Origin: Amycolatopsis sp. WQ 127309
GTDB lineage: Bacteria > Actinomycetota > Actinomycetes > Mycobacteriales > Pseudonocardiaceae
NCBI RefSeq assembly: GCF_023023025.1
Contig: NZ_CP095481.1
Span: 3,100,001 to 3,164,000, forward strand
Length of the DNA: 64,000 bases
Direction of reading: 5' to 3'
Notes under the pieces: generated by a model
Database searches by the model: none
What the model was told of the DNA's origin: nothing
Seen by the model: the letters and a program-made list of their open reading frames with translations, nothing else
Position numbers and translations under genes: made by a program
In this document: positions 16,781 through 24,955 of the stretch, piece after piece
Layout of the letters: every line of letters starts with the position of its first letter
Numbering within the stretch: position 1 is the stretch's first letter

Positions 16781-18010
16781 ATGGGTGAGCAGGGAGTGGG
16801 CACGGTTCTCGTCGTCGGCGCCGGGCAGAGCGGGTTCCAGGCCGCGGCATCGCTGCGCGACCGGGGTTTCGACGGCCGGGTCGTGCTGGTCGGGGACGAA
16901 CCCGGCGTGCCGTACCAGCGGCCGCCGCTGTCGAAGGCCTACCTGGCCGGGACCGCCGGGCTCGAGCAGCTGCACCTGCGCGGCGAGGACTTCTTCGCCG
17001 AGAAGGGCATCGAACTCGTCGACGCGCGCGTCAAGTCGATCGACCGGGCCGCGAACCGCGTCCACTTCGACGACGACGAGGAGCTGGCCTACGACCACCT
17101 CGTCCTGGCCACCGGCGCGCGCAACCGGGCGTTGCCGGTGCCCGGCGCGGACCTGCCGGGCGTGCTGGCCCTGCGCACGCGCGACGACGCCGACCGGCTC
17201 CGCGCGTCGCTGTCCGACGCTCAGGACGTCGTCGTGGTCGGCGGTGGCTTCATCGGGCTCGAGTTCGCGTCCCACGCCGGCCGGCCGGTGACAGTCGTCG
17301 AGGCGCAGGACCGGCTGCTCAACCGCGTCGCGTCGCCCGAGATCTCCGGGTACTTCGCCGAACTGCACCGCGAGGCCGGGCACACGGTCCTGCTCGGCCA
17401 AGGCGTCTCCGCGCTGCACGGCGACTCGCGGGTGCGCGAGGTCGAGCTGTCCGACGGCACGCGGCTGCCCGCCGACCTCGTCGTGATCGCCGTCGGCGTC
17501 GTGCCGGAAACCGCGCTCGCCGAGGCCGCCGGGCTGGACATCGCGAACGGCGTGGTCGTCGACGCGCACCTGCGCACGGCCGACCCGCGGATCTTCGCGA
17601 TCGGCGACTGCGCGAACTTCCCGTGCGTGCAGGCGGGCGCGGCGACCCGGCTGGAGTCGGTGCAGAACGCCGTCGACCAGGCCCGGTGCGTGGCCGCGGC
17701 GCTGACCGGCGCCGAAGAGCCGTACGCGAGCCTGCCGTGGTTCTGGACCGACCAGTCGGGCGCGAAGCTGCAGATCGCCGGGATCCTCGACCGCGCCGAC
17801 CGGACGGTCGTGGCGGGTGATCGCGAGGCGGGCAAGTTCTCGGTGCTGTCGTTCCGCGATGACGTCCTCATCGCGGTCGAGTCGGTGAACCGCCCGGCCG
17901 ACCACATCGCCGCACGGCGGCTGTTCACCGCCGACCCGCACCCGGCGTACGCGGACCTCGAAGCGAGCGGGTTCGATCTGAAGGCGCACCTGAAGGCGCG
18001 CGTCGCCTGA
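16781..18010 (+). CDS. FAD-dependent ferredoxin/rubredoxin reductase-like oxidoreductase
   Basis: 409 residues. An N-terminal FAD-binding Rossmann motif (VVGAGQSGFQAA), a second NAD(P)-binding motif (VVGGGFIGLEFA, ~150), the flavin-binding IFAIGDCAN near ~275, and the C-terminal domain of the BphA4/putidaredoxin-reductase family (PWFWTDQ). It would pass electrons from NAD(P)H to a ferredoxin serving a Rieske oxygenase or cytochrome P450; neither partner is in the window. Note SGFQAAASLRD in place of the more usual AG-rich helix; otherwise family-typical in length. Confidence 0.88.
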   Translation: MGEQGVGTVLVVGAGQSGFQAAASLRDRGFDGRVVLVGDEPGVPYQRPPLSKAYLAGTAGLEQLHLRGEDFFAEKGIELVDARVKSIDRAANRVHFDDDEELAYDHLVLATGARNRALPVPGADLPGVLALRTRDDADRLRASLSDAQDVVVVGGGFIGLEFASHAGRPVTVVEAQDRLLNRVASPEISGYFAELHREAGHTVLLGQGVSALHGDSRVREVELSDGTRLPADLVVIAVGVVPETALAEAAGLDIANGVVVDAHLRTADPRIFAIGDCANFPCVQAGAATRLESVQNAVDQARCVAAALTGAEEPYASLPWFWTDQSGAKLQIAGILDRADRTVVAGDREAGKFSVLSFRDDVLIAVESVNRPADHIAARRLFTADPHPAYADLEASGFDLKAHLKARVA

Positions 18011-18013
18011 GAT

Positions 18014-18060
18014 CGTCAACTCGTGGTTGACGCATCTGATGCGTCAACCTACAGTTGACG
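18014..18060. promoter_or_regulatory. Tandem palindromic operators CGTCAAC-N5-GTTGACG
   Basis: Two palindromes with perfect 7-bp arms: 18014-18032 (spacer TCGTG) and 18042-18060 (spacer CTACA), centres 28 bp apart, the second ending 2 bp before the start codon at 18063. The same tandem arrangement recurs at 38057-38101 upstream of the other HTH/Clp_N locus, so this is most likely the binding site of these HTH proteins (autoregulation). Confidence 0.8.
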
Positions 18061-18062
18061 GC

Positions 18063-18803
18063 ATGAACCTGCCTGACCACTCCGTCAAACTCGACGACCT
18101 CATCACCGCCATCAAGAGCAACAACGACCAGGACGCGCTCGCCCAGCTCTCTGACGCCGTCTACATGGGCGAGCACCTCGGCGACGTCGCCGACCACCTC
18201 ATCGGCCACTTCGTCGACCAGGCCCGCCGCTCCGGCGCGTCCTGGACCGAGATCGGCAAGAGCATGGGCGTCACCAAGCAGGCCGCGCAGAAGCGGTTCG
18301 TGCCGAAGGTGGACCCGGGTGGTGACGTCTCCGGCGCGATCGAGCGCGTCTACGGCCGCTACACCGACCGCGCGCGGCACGTGATCGTCGCCGCGCAGAA
18401 GGCGGCCATCGACCACCGCAGCCCGGCGATCGACACCGTGCACCTCGTGCTGGGCCTGCTCACCGAGCCCGCGGCGCTCGCGGCGGGCGCGATCCTCGCC
18501 CAGGGCGTCACGCTGGAGACCGTCCAGGAGACGGCCGAAGCCCAGCTGCCCGAGCCGGCCGGCGAGGTGCCGAGCCCGATGCCGTTCAGCCCCGGGGGGA
18601 AGAAGGCCCTGGAGCTGACCCTGCGCGAAGGGCTGCGGCTGGGGCACAACTACATCGGCACCGAGCACATCCTGCTGGCGCTGCTGGAGCAGGGCGAAGG
18701 CGTCGGCTTCCAGGTGCTCGACGGCCTGGGGATCAAGAAGGACAAGGCGGAGGCGAAGATCGTCGCGGTCCTGACGGAGATCCTCGCCGCGCGAGGCCAG
18801 TGA
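18063..18803 (+). CDS. HTH - double Clp_N repeat regulator (fused form)
   Basis: 246 residues. ~1-85 is a helical DNA-binding region with HTH GASWTEIGKSMGVTKQAAQKRF; ~95-240 carries Clp N-terminal-type repeats (ARHVIVAAQKAAIDHRS, TVHLVLGLL; then ALELTLREGLRLGHNYIGTE and HILLALLEQ). There is no AAA+ ATPase domain, so it is not a Clp unfoldase. The Clp_N part may sense or tether substrates while the HTH represses its own promoter. A split version of the same architecture (two genes) lies at 38104-38852, with an equivalent operator. Confidence 0.85.
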   Translation: MNLPDHSVKLDDLITAIKSNNDQDALAQLSDAVYMGEHLGDVADHLIGHFVDQARRSGASWTEIGKSMGVTKQAAQKRFVPKVDPGGDVSGAIERVYGRYTDRARHVIVAAQKAAIDHRSPAIDTVHLVLGLLTEPAALAAGAILAQGVTLETVQETAEAQLPEPAGEVPSPMPFSPGGKKALELTLREGLRLGHNYIGTEHILLALLEQGEGVGFQVLDGLGIKKDKAEAKIVAVLTEILAARGQ

Positions 18804-18856
18804 AGCTGCTCTTGCTGGCCGCGCTGCTAGCGCTGGCCTTGGTGACGCTGCTCTGA
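18800..18856 (+). CDS. Possible 18-aa hydrophobic micro-peptide
   Basis: GTG at 18800 overlaps the stop of the HTH/Clp_N gene (GTGA), giving MKLLLLAALLALALVTLL. The composition is that of a membrane-inserting peptide. Coupling and a complete hydrophobic span argue for expression; the very short length and lack of comparison argue against certainty. Confidence 0.3.
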   Translation: MKLLLLAALLALALVTLL

Positions 18857-18896
18857 TCGGGATGGACCAGGGGGTCTTCCCGCTCAGGCACCCCGG

Positions 18897-18955
18897 AAAG
18901 CCGTGAAGGCCTCCTTACCGGCCATAAGAGCCGGTAAGGAGGCCTTCACGGCTTT
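18897..18955. repeat. Palindromic repeat with perfect 26-bp arms (intact copy)
   Basis: Arms 18897-18922 and 18930-18955 are perfect complements around a 7-nt loop (CATAAGA). It lies between converging genes (the HTH/Clp_N gene and gnd) and could terminate both. The same palindrome, in reverse-complement orientation (loop TCTTATG), occurs at 24910-26231, where an IS30-family element splits it. A diverged relative is at 27416-27454. Confidence 0.85.
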
Positions 18956-18959
18956 GAAC

Positions 18960-20399
18960 TCAGGCGTCGGACTCCGGGCGGCCGTCCTCGGCCCACGCGG
19001 TGTGGAACGAGCCGTCGCGGTCGACGCGGCGGTACGTGTGCGCCCCGAAGAAGTCGCGCTGGCCCTGCACCAGGGCCGCCGGGAGGCGGTCGGCGCGCAG
19101 GCCGTCGTAGTACGCCAGCGCCGTCGAGAAGCCCGGCGTCGGGATGCCCAGCTTGACCGCCGTCGAGATCACCGAACGCCACGAGTCCTGCGCGTCCTCG
19201 ACGGCCTTGCGGAAGCCGCCCGAGGTGAGCAGGGTCGGCAGGCCCGGCTCTTCGGCGTAGGCCGCGGTGATGTCGTTGAGGAACTTCGCGCGGATGATGC
19301 AGCCGCCGCGCCAGATCGAGGCGACCTTGCCGAGGTCGATGTCCCAGCCGTACTCGGTCGCGCCGGCCTGGATCTGGTTGAAGCCCTGCGCGTACGCGAC
19401 GACCTTCGACGCGTACAGCGCCTGCTCGACGTCGTCGGCGAAGCGCTCCAGCGACGAGCCGGTCAGCGGCGAGCGCGCCGGGCCGCCCAGGCCGCGAGCG
19501 GCCGAACGCAGCGACGTCGAGCCGGACAGCGAACGCGCGAAGACGGCTTCGGCGATGCCCGAGATCGGGACGCCGAGGTCGAGGCCGATCTGCACGGTCC
19601 AGCGGCCGGTGCCCTTCTGCTCGGCGGCGTCCGCGACGACGTCGACGAACGGCTTGCCGGACGACTTGTCGACGTGCGCCAGCACCTGGGCGGTGATCTC
19701 GATCAGGTACGAGTCGAGCCGGCCGGTGTTCCAGGTCCGGAACACGTCGGCGATCTCCGCGGGGGAGTAGCCGCCCGCGCCGCGCAGCAGGTCGAACGAC
19801 TCCGCGATCAGCTGCATGTCGGCGTACTCGATGCCGTTGTGCACCATCTTCACGAAGTGGCCGGCGCCGTCGGCGCCGATGTGCGTGCAGCACGGCTCGC
19901 CGTCGACCTTCGCCGAGATGTCCTCGAACAGCGGGCCGAGGGACTCGTAGGACTCCTTCGAGCCGCCGGGCATGATGCTCGGCCCGTGCAGCGCGCCTTC
20001 CTCGCCGCCGGAGACGCCGCTGCCGACGAAGTGCAGCCCGCGCTCGCGCAGGGCCTTCTCACGACGTCGGGTGTCGGCGAAGTGCGCGTTGCCGGCGTCG
20101 ATGATCACGTCGCCGTCTTCCAGCAGCGGCGCGAACTCGTCGATGACGGCGTCGGTCGGGCCGCCCGCCTTGACCATGATCACGACCTGCCGGGGCCGCT
20201 CCAGCGCGTCGACGAACTCCTGCGCGGAGTACGCCGGGATGAAGTCGCCTTCGTCGCCGAACTGGTCCACCAGCGTGCGGGTCCGCTCCTCGGACCGGTT
20301 GTGCAGGGCCACCGTGTGGCCGTGCCGCGCCAGGTTCCGGGCCAGGTTGCGGCCCATGACCGCCAGGCCGGTGACCCCGATGCTCGCCTTCTTGCTCAT
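18960..20399 (-). CDS. gnd: 6-phosphogluconate dehydrogenase (decarboxylating)
   Basis: 479 residues from ATG 20399 (GGAAGG site 6 nt upstream; an ATG two codons earlier is less well placed). NADP-binding GLAVMGRNLARNLARHGHTV, substrate loop GSGVSGGEEGALHGPSIMPG, and the catalytic helix HFVKMVHNGIEYADMQ with Lys, His-Asn and Glu in place. Full length with the C-terminal SFHTAWAE tail is typical of the long E. coli-type homodimer. It oxidises 6-phosphogluconate to ribulose 5-phosphate, CO2 and NADPH in the pentose phosphate pathway. It stands alone, with the palindromic repeat immediately downstream. Confidence 0.95.
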   Translation of the reverse strand: MSKKASIGVTGLAVMGRNLARNLARHGHTVALHNRSEERTRTLVDQFGDEGDFIPAYSAQEFVDALERPRQVVIMVKAGGPTDAVIDEFAPLLEDGDVIIDAGNAHFADTRRREKALRERGLHFVGSGVSGGEEGALHGPSIMPGGSKESYESLGPLFEDISAKVDGEPCCTHIGADGAGHFVKMVHNGIEYADMQLIAESFDLLRGAGGYSPAEIADVFRTWNTGRLDSYLIEITAQVLAHVDKSSGKPFVDVVADAAEQKGTGRWTVQIGLDLGVPISGIAEAVFARSLSGSTSLRSAARGLGGPARSPLTGSSLERFADDVEQALYASKVVAYAQGFNQIQAGATEYGWDIDLGKVASIWRGGCIIRAKFLNDITAAYAEEPGLPTLLTSGGFRKAVEDAQDSWRSVISTAVKLGIPTPGFSTALAYYDGLRADRLPAALVQGQRDFFGAHTYRRVDRDGSFHTAWAEDGRPESDA

Positions 20400-20484
20400 C
20401 CGCATCCTTCCGAAGACTCTCTCGATTCAGACCCTAGTCCGATCGACGCCTCAAGGGAGGTCACGGCGATGGGGGCCACTCAGT

Positions 20485-21405
20485 TCAGGAAAAACACCGG
20501 ATCGGCTCGCCGTTGAACGCGACCATGTCCATCACGGCCGCGACCAGGTCGATCTGCGCGCCCCACTCGGCGCCGTCCAGCTCGGCGTACGCCCGGTGCA
20601 GGTTGCCCGGCAGCCGCTCCTGCTCGGTCAGGCCCGCGAACTCGCCGAGGTCGGTGTCCTTGGCCAGCTCCAGCGGCCCCAGCCCGGCGGCCTTCCCGCG
20701 CTCCGCCGTCCGCTGGACGAAGGCCAGGTAGCCGTCCACTGTGTCCACGACGTCCAGGCCGCACGCGGGGCCGTGGCCGGGCAGGATCACTTCGGGTTCC
20801 AGCTCCCGGATGACGTCGAGGGCCTTGCGCCAGCCGGCCACCGAGCCCATCAGCGCGAACGGGCTGCCGCCGTTGAACACCAGGTCACCGGCGTAGAGGA
20901 CACGCTGCTCGGGCAGCCAGACGAGCACGTCGTTGGTCGTGTGGGCCGCGTGGCCGGGGTGGATCAGCTCGATCGTGACGTCGCCGGCGTGCACGGTCAG
21001 CCGGTCGTCGAAGACGACCTCGGGCGGGCGCGACCGCAGCTCGCCCCAGTCGCTGCCGGTGAAGATGCCGTCGAACGTCTGGATGCCCTCGGCGACCATC
21101 AGCTCGCGGGTCTTGCGGTGCCCGATGATCGTGGCGCCCTCGACCAGGTAGTTGCCGTTGGTGTGGTCGCCGTGGTGGTGGGTGTTCACCAGCGTCGTCA
21201 CCGGGCGGCCGGTGGCGCCCTCGACGGCGGCGAGCAGCGCGCGCGTGCGGCGTTCGGTCGAGCAGGTGTCGATCAGCACGGTGTGGTCACCGGCTGCGAC
21301 GAACCCGCAGTTGTTGATGTACCAGGAGCCGTCCGGCTGGACGTACCCGTGGACCTGGTCGGCCAGCCGGGTGACGGCGGCAGCGGCGGGAGAACGATCG
21401 GTCAC
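20485..21405 (-). CDS. Metallo-beta-lactamase-fold hydrolase
   Basis: 306 residues from GTG 21405 (GTG 21411 is also possible; the frame further upstream lacks coding bias). Metal motif NTHHHGDHTNG (~78-88), a further His in HPGHAAHTTNDV, Asp in LYAGDLVFNGG and a final His in LPGHGPA: a complete dinuclear zinc site of the MBL superfamily. The lactonase, glyoxalase II or quinate-type substrate cannot be determined. Divergent from the XRE gene at 21647. Confidence 0.85.
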   Translation of the reverse strand: MTDRSPAAAAVTRLADQVHGYVQPDGSWYINNCGFVAAGDHTVLIDTCSTERRTRALLAAVEGATGRPVTTLVNTHHHGDHTNGNYLVEGATIIGHRKTRELMVAEGIQTFDGIFTGSDWGELRSRPPEVVFDDRLTVHAGDVTIELIHPGHAAHTTNDVLVWLPEQRVLYAGDLVFNGGSPFALMGSVAGWRKALDVIRELEPEVILPGHGPACGLDVVDTVDGYLAFVQRTAERGKAAGLGPLELAKDTDLGEFAGLTEQERLPGNLHRAYAELDGAEWGAQIDLVAAVMDMVAFNGEPIRCFS

Positions 21406-21646
21406 GCGCACCAGTCTGCCCGAGAACCGGCTCCGCCGGTTGGCGGAATAATTCGTAATTTCGCTGGTCCAGGCGAGTGACAACCCAGGTGGCTGGCGTT
21501 CCGCGACATTTCCTGGAACGCTGCGCGATGTCATCATCGAGATCCGCAGGGCAAGCACTAACCTGGGTGAGTTCGATAGTTCGCGTGTGATGACGGCTCC
21601 GGATACGGGCTGTCATCGCTTGATAGTGGTCCGGGAGAGCAGGGCG

Positions 21647-22510
21647 ATGGCCAGCACCGTCACCTCGCGCCGGAAGCAGCTCGGGAACGAGCTCCGGCAC
21701 GCCCGCACCGCGGCGCGGATGACACAGCAGCAGGTCGCCGAGGTTCTCGGCTGCACCCAGGGCAAGGTCAACAAGATCGAGTCCGGTGCCGTCGGGGTCA
21801 AGCTCGGGGATGTGCGATCGATGCTGAACGCGTTCGGGATCAACGGCGAAGAGGCCGACACGCTGATGAACCTGGCGCGCGCGGCCGCCGGGCAGCGCGG
21901 CCACTGGTCCGGCTACCGCTCCGTGGTGCCGCACTGGTTCCGCACCTTCACGGACCTGGAACCCGCCGCCGCGGAGATCCTCACCTGGCACGGCGAGCGC
22001 ATCCCCGGCCCGCTGCAGTCCGAGCACTACATGCTCAAGCAGTTCACCGAGTTCGGCGCCACCGACGTGACGTCGCTGGTGCGCAACCGGCTCGACCGCA
22101 AAGCCGTGTTCGAACAGCAGCAGCCGCCGTACTACCGGTTCATCATCAGCGAAGGCGCGCTGCGCCGGGCGCCCGGCGGGTCCGCGCCCGCGGTGATGCT
22201 GGACCAGGTCGAGCACCTGCTCTCGCTCGAGCGGCACCCGCGGGTCTACGTCCACGTGCTGCCCTTCGGCGCGCGGCTGGCCGCGGTGCCCAACGACTTC
22301 ACGATCATGCGCTTCCCGGACCGCACCCGGGACTTCGTCTACATCGAGCACTCCGCGGGCGGGCTGTACCTCGACGACGTCAAGGACTTCAACATCTTCG
22401 TCGACTCGTGGGACAGGCTGCGCGGAGCCGCGCTGGAGCGGCAGGAGACCCGGCAGTTCCTCAAGGAGCTCGCTGAGGGTTACCGCGCGCAGATGCAGCA
22501 GAGCCAATAG
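21647..22510 (+). CDS. XRE-family regulator with DUF5753 (Scr1-type) domain
   Basis: 287 residues. HTH ~10-65 (GNELRHARTAARMTQQQVAEVLGC) followed by the DUF5753 effector domain (~100-285: IPGPLQSEHYMLKQF, RFIISEGALRRAPGG, HVLPFGA, FVYIEHSAGG). This family is confined to filamentous actinomycetes, is usually beside DUF397 proteins and takes part in developmental and antibiotic control. Here the DUF397 gene is 4.6 kb away (27111). The direct downstream neighbours are three coupled methyltransferases. Confidence 0.9.
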   Translation: MASTVTSRRKQLGNELRHARTAARMTQQQVAEVLGCTQGKVNKIESGAVGVKLGDVRSMLNAFGINGEEADTLMNLARAAAGQRGHWSGYRSVVPHWFRTFTDLEPAAAEILTWHGERIPGPLQSEHYMLKQFTEFGATDVTSLVRNRLDRKAVFEQQQPPYYRFIISEGALRRAPGGSAPAVMLDQVEHLLSLERHPRVYVHVLPFGARLAAVPNDFTIMRFPDRTRDFVYIEHSAGGLYLDDVKDFNIFVDSWDRLRGAALERQETRQFLKELAEGYRAQMQQSQ

Positions 22511-22612
22511 GGCGAACGGCCCCGCGAGGCGGCCAAGTGGTGAACAACTTTCGGTAGAGTGCTGCTGTTGCGCCCGAACCCACCACCGGCTGCGTCATCC
22601 GAAGGGGACATC

Positions 22613-23443
22613 GTGGACCCCGACTTCCTCCCCGACGCCGTCGACCTGGAACGGCCGAACGTGGCGAGGATCTACGACTGGGCGCTCGGCGGCACCGCCA
22701 ACTGGGCGGTCGACCGGCAGTTCGGCGAGCTGGCCCTGCAGGCGTTCCCGCTGGCGCGCGCCCTCGCGCGGGGCAACCGCGACTTCCTCGGCCGCGCCGT
22801 CCGCTACTGCCTTTCCCAGGGCATCACGCAGTTCCTGGACCTCGGCTCCGGCATCCCGACCGCGGGCAACGTGCACGAGGTGGCCGACGACCACGTCGAC
22901 GACAGCCGGTGCGTGTACGTCGACAACGAGCCGGTGGCCGTCGCGCACGGGCGGATCCTGCTGGAGGAGGCCGGTGACGTCGGCCGCCACGCCGTCCTGC
23001 ACGCCGACCTGCGGGACGCGCAGGACGTCTGGGCGGCCGCGCTGGCCACCGGCGTGCTCGACCCGGACGAGCCGATCTGCCTGCTCAGCGTGGCCGTGCT
23101 GCACTTCCTGCCCGACGCCGGCGGCGTGCGCGAGGCGATCCGCGACTACCGGAAGCTGCTCGCGCCGGGATCGGCGTACGTGCTGTCGCACGCGACCGAA
23201 TCCGGCGTCGGCGGCACGGAGCTGGAACAGATCAGGCGGCTCGTGAAGCTGTCGGAGCGGTCGAGCTCGCCCGCGGTTTCCCGCTCGCTCGACGAGATCG
23301 CCGCGTTCTTCGGTACCTTCGACGTGGTCGAGCCGGGAATCGTGCCTGTGGGAGAGTGGCGCCCTGACCCCGGCGCCGCCACGGTCCCCCTCGCGAGCGT
23401 GGTCGGCGGTGTCGGCCGCAAGCCTGGAGGACGGAACGCATGA
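22613..23443 (+). CDS. SAM-dependent methyltransferase of the DUF574 (Methyltransf_19) family, copy 1
   Basis: 276 residues from GTG 22613 (GAAGGGGA site). Family hallmarks: DLERPNVARIYDWALGGTANWAVDRQ at the N-terminus (longer than shown in the family core), the SAM loop FLDLGSGIPTAGNVHEVA (~78), CVYVDNEPVAVAH (~105) and GIVPVGEW near the end. The natural substrate of this actinomycete-specific family is unknown. First of three genes joined by stop-start overlaps; the next (23440) is a close paralogue, so this is a tandem duplication. Confidence 0.9.
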   Translation: MDPDFLPDAVDLERPNVARIYDWALGGTANWAVDRQFGELALQAFPLARALARGNRDFLGRAVRYCLSQGITQFLDLGSGIPTAGNVHEVADDHVDDSRCVYVDNEPVAVAHGRILLEEAGDVGRHAVLHADLRDAQDVWAAALATGVLDPDEPICLLSVAVLHFLPDAGGVREAIRDYRKLLAPGSAYVLSHATESGVGGTELEQIRRLVKLSERSSSPAVSRSLDEIAAFFGTFDVVEPGIVPVGEWRPDPGAATVPLASVVGGVGRKPGGRNA

Positions 23444-24288
23444 CGACGCAGGATCCCGAAGCCCCCGAAGGCGTCGACCTCGACCGGCCGAACGCGGCCC
23501 GGATCTACGACTGGTTCCTCGGCGGCGACGCCAACTGGGCCATCGACCGGCAGTTCGGTGAGCAGGCGGTCAAGACCTTCCCGATGATCCGGACGGTCGC
23601 CCGCGTCGGCCGGGACTTCCTCGGCCGCGGCGTGCGCTACCTGGCGCGCAACGGGATCGACCAGTTCCTCGACCTCGGCTCCGGCGTCCCGACGGTCGGC
23701 AACGTGCACGAGGTCGCGGCCGAGGTGAACCCGGACGCGCGGTGCGTGTACGTCGACAACGAGCCGGTCGCCGTCGCCCACTCGCAGATCCTGCTGGAGA
23801 AGGAAGGCGTCGCGAGCCGGCACGCGGTGCTGCAGGGCGACCTGCGCGACCCGGCCGACATCTGGAAGCGCGCGCTCGACACCGGCGTCCTCGACCCGAA
23901 CCGGCCGATCGGGCTGATCATCGTCGGCGTCCTGTACTTCCTCGGCAAGGACGAGCCGGTGGCCGAGACCATCCAGAAGTACCTGTCGCTGCTGCCGTCC
24001 GGCTCGTACTTCCTGTCCTCGCACCTGACCACCGAGGGCCTCGACGCGCTGGCCGACTCCGACAGCCGGGCGTCGATCGTGGAGCAGTACAACAAGTCGA
24101 GCACCCCGCTGTACCTGCGCAGCAAGGCGGAGTTCACGACGTTCTTCGACGGCTTGGAGCTCGTCGAGCCGGGCATCGTCTACCTGCCGGAGTGGCACCC
24201 GGAGGAGATCGAGTCCCGGGCGACGAAGAAGCTCGCGAACGACCCGGCGTTCAGCGGCCACATCTGCGGCCTCGGCCGCAAGCCGTGA
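23440..24288 (+). CDS. DUF574-family methyltransferase, copy 2
   Basis: 282 residues, ATG overlapping the stop of copy 1. It shares the same landmarks: DLDRPNAARIYDWFLGGDAN, FLDLGSGVPTVGNVHEVAAE, CVYVDNEPVAVAHSQILLE and a final GIVYLPEWHPEE. The two paralogues differ mostly in the C-terminal third, suggesting duplication followed by divergence or formation of a heterodimer. Substrate unknown. Confidence 0.9.
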   Translation: MTTQDPEAPEGVDLDRPNAARIYDWFLGGDANWAIDRQFGEQAVKTFPMIRTVARVGRDFLGRGVRYLARNGIDQFLDLGSGVPTVGNVHEVAAEVNPDARCVYVDNEPVAVAHSQILLEKEGVASRHAVLQGDLRDPADIWKRALDTGVLDPNRPIGLIIVGVLYFLGKDEPVAETIQKYLSLLPSGSYFLSSHLTTEGLDALADSDSRASIVEQYNKSSTPLYLRSKAEFTTFFDGLELVEPGIVYLPEWHPEEIESRATKKLANDPAFSGHICGLGRKP

Positions 24289-24896
24289 GCGTGACGGCCG
24301 CCGCCTACGACGCGATGGCCGTCCGGTACGCCGAGTTCGTCCGTGAGGTCTGGGACGCTTCGCCGTTGGACAACGCCGCCCTGGCCGCGTTCGCCGACCA
24401 CGTGCGGGGCGCCGGGCTCGTCGCCGACCTCGGCTGCGGGCCCGGCCACCTCACAGCGCACCTCCGGGACAGCGGCGTGGACGTCTTCGGCGTCGACCTG
24501 TCGCCGGCGATGATCGAGCTGGCCCGGGCGGCCGCGCCCGATCTGCGGTTCGAGGTCGGTTCGATGGCGGCGCTGGACGTCCCGGACGCCTCGCTCGCCG
24601 GGATCCTGACGTGGTATTCGATGATCCACACCCCGCCCGAAGAGGTGCCGGGGTACTTCGCCGAATTCACCCGGACGTTGGCGCCGGGTGGTCACGTTCT
24701 GTTGGGCTGCTTCGAATCCGACGGCGAGCCGCTGACGGTGTTCGACCACGCGGTCACCCCGGCCTACCGATGGCCGCTCGACGACTTGGCCGCGCTGGCC
24801 CTCGCGGCCGGGTTGACCGAGCTCGGCCGGATGTACCGCGAGCCGGGTGAAGGCGAGCGTTTCCGCCGCGGCGCGCTCTTGCTGCGGAAACCGTAG
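24285..24896 (+). CDS. Class I SAM-dependent methyltransferase
   Basis: 203 residues from GTG 24285, which overlaps the previous stop (GTGA). SAM-binding motif ADLGCGPGHLTAHL (~47), FGVDLSPAMIELARA (~70) and a motif-IV region GILTWYSMIHTPPEEV, i.e. the ubiE/Methyltransf_11 fold with no relation to the two DUF574 genes beside it. Last gene of the three-gene methyltransferase operon; 13 bp after its stop begins the palindrome disrupted by the IS element. Substrate unknown. Confidence 0.88.
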   Translation: MSVTAAAYDAMAVRYAEFVREVWDASPLDNAALAAFADHVRGAGLVADLGCGPGHLTAHLRDSGVDVFGVDLSPAMIELARAAAPDLRFEVGSMAALDVPDASLAGILTWYSMIHTPPEEVPGYFAEFTRTLAPGGHVLLGCFESDGEPLTVFDHAVTPAYRWPLDDLAALALAAGLTELGRMYREPGEGERFRRGALLLRKP

Positions 24897-24955
24897 CCCG
24901 CAACGGCGAAAAGCCGTGAAGGCCTCCTTACCGGCTCTTATGGCCGGTAAGGAGG

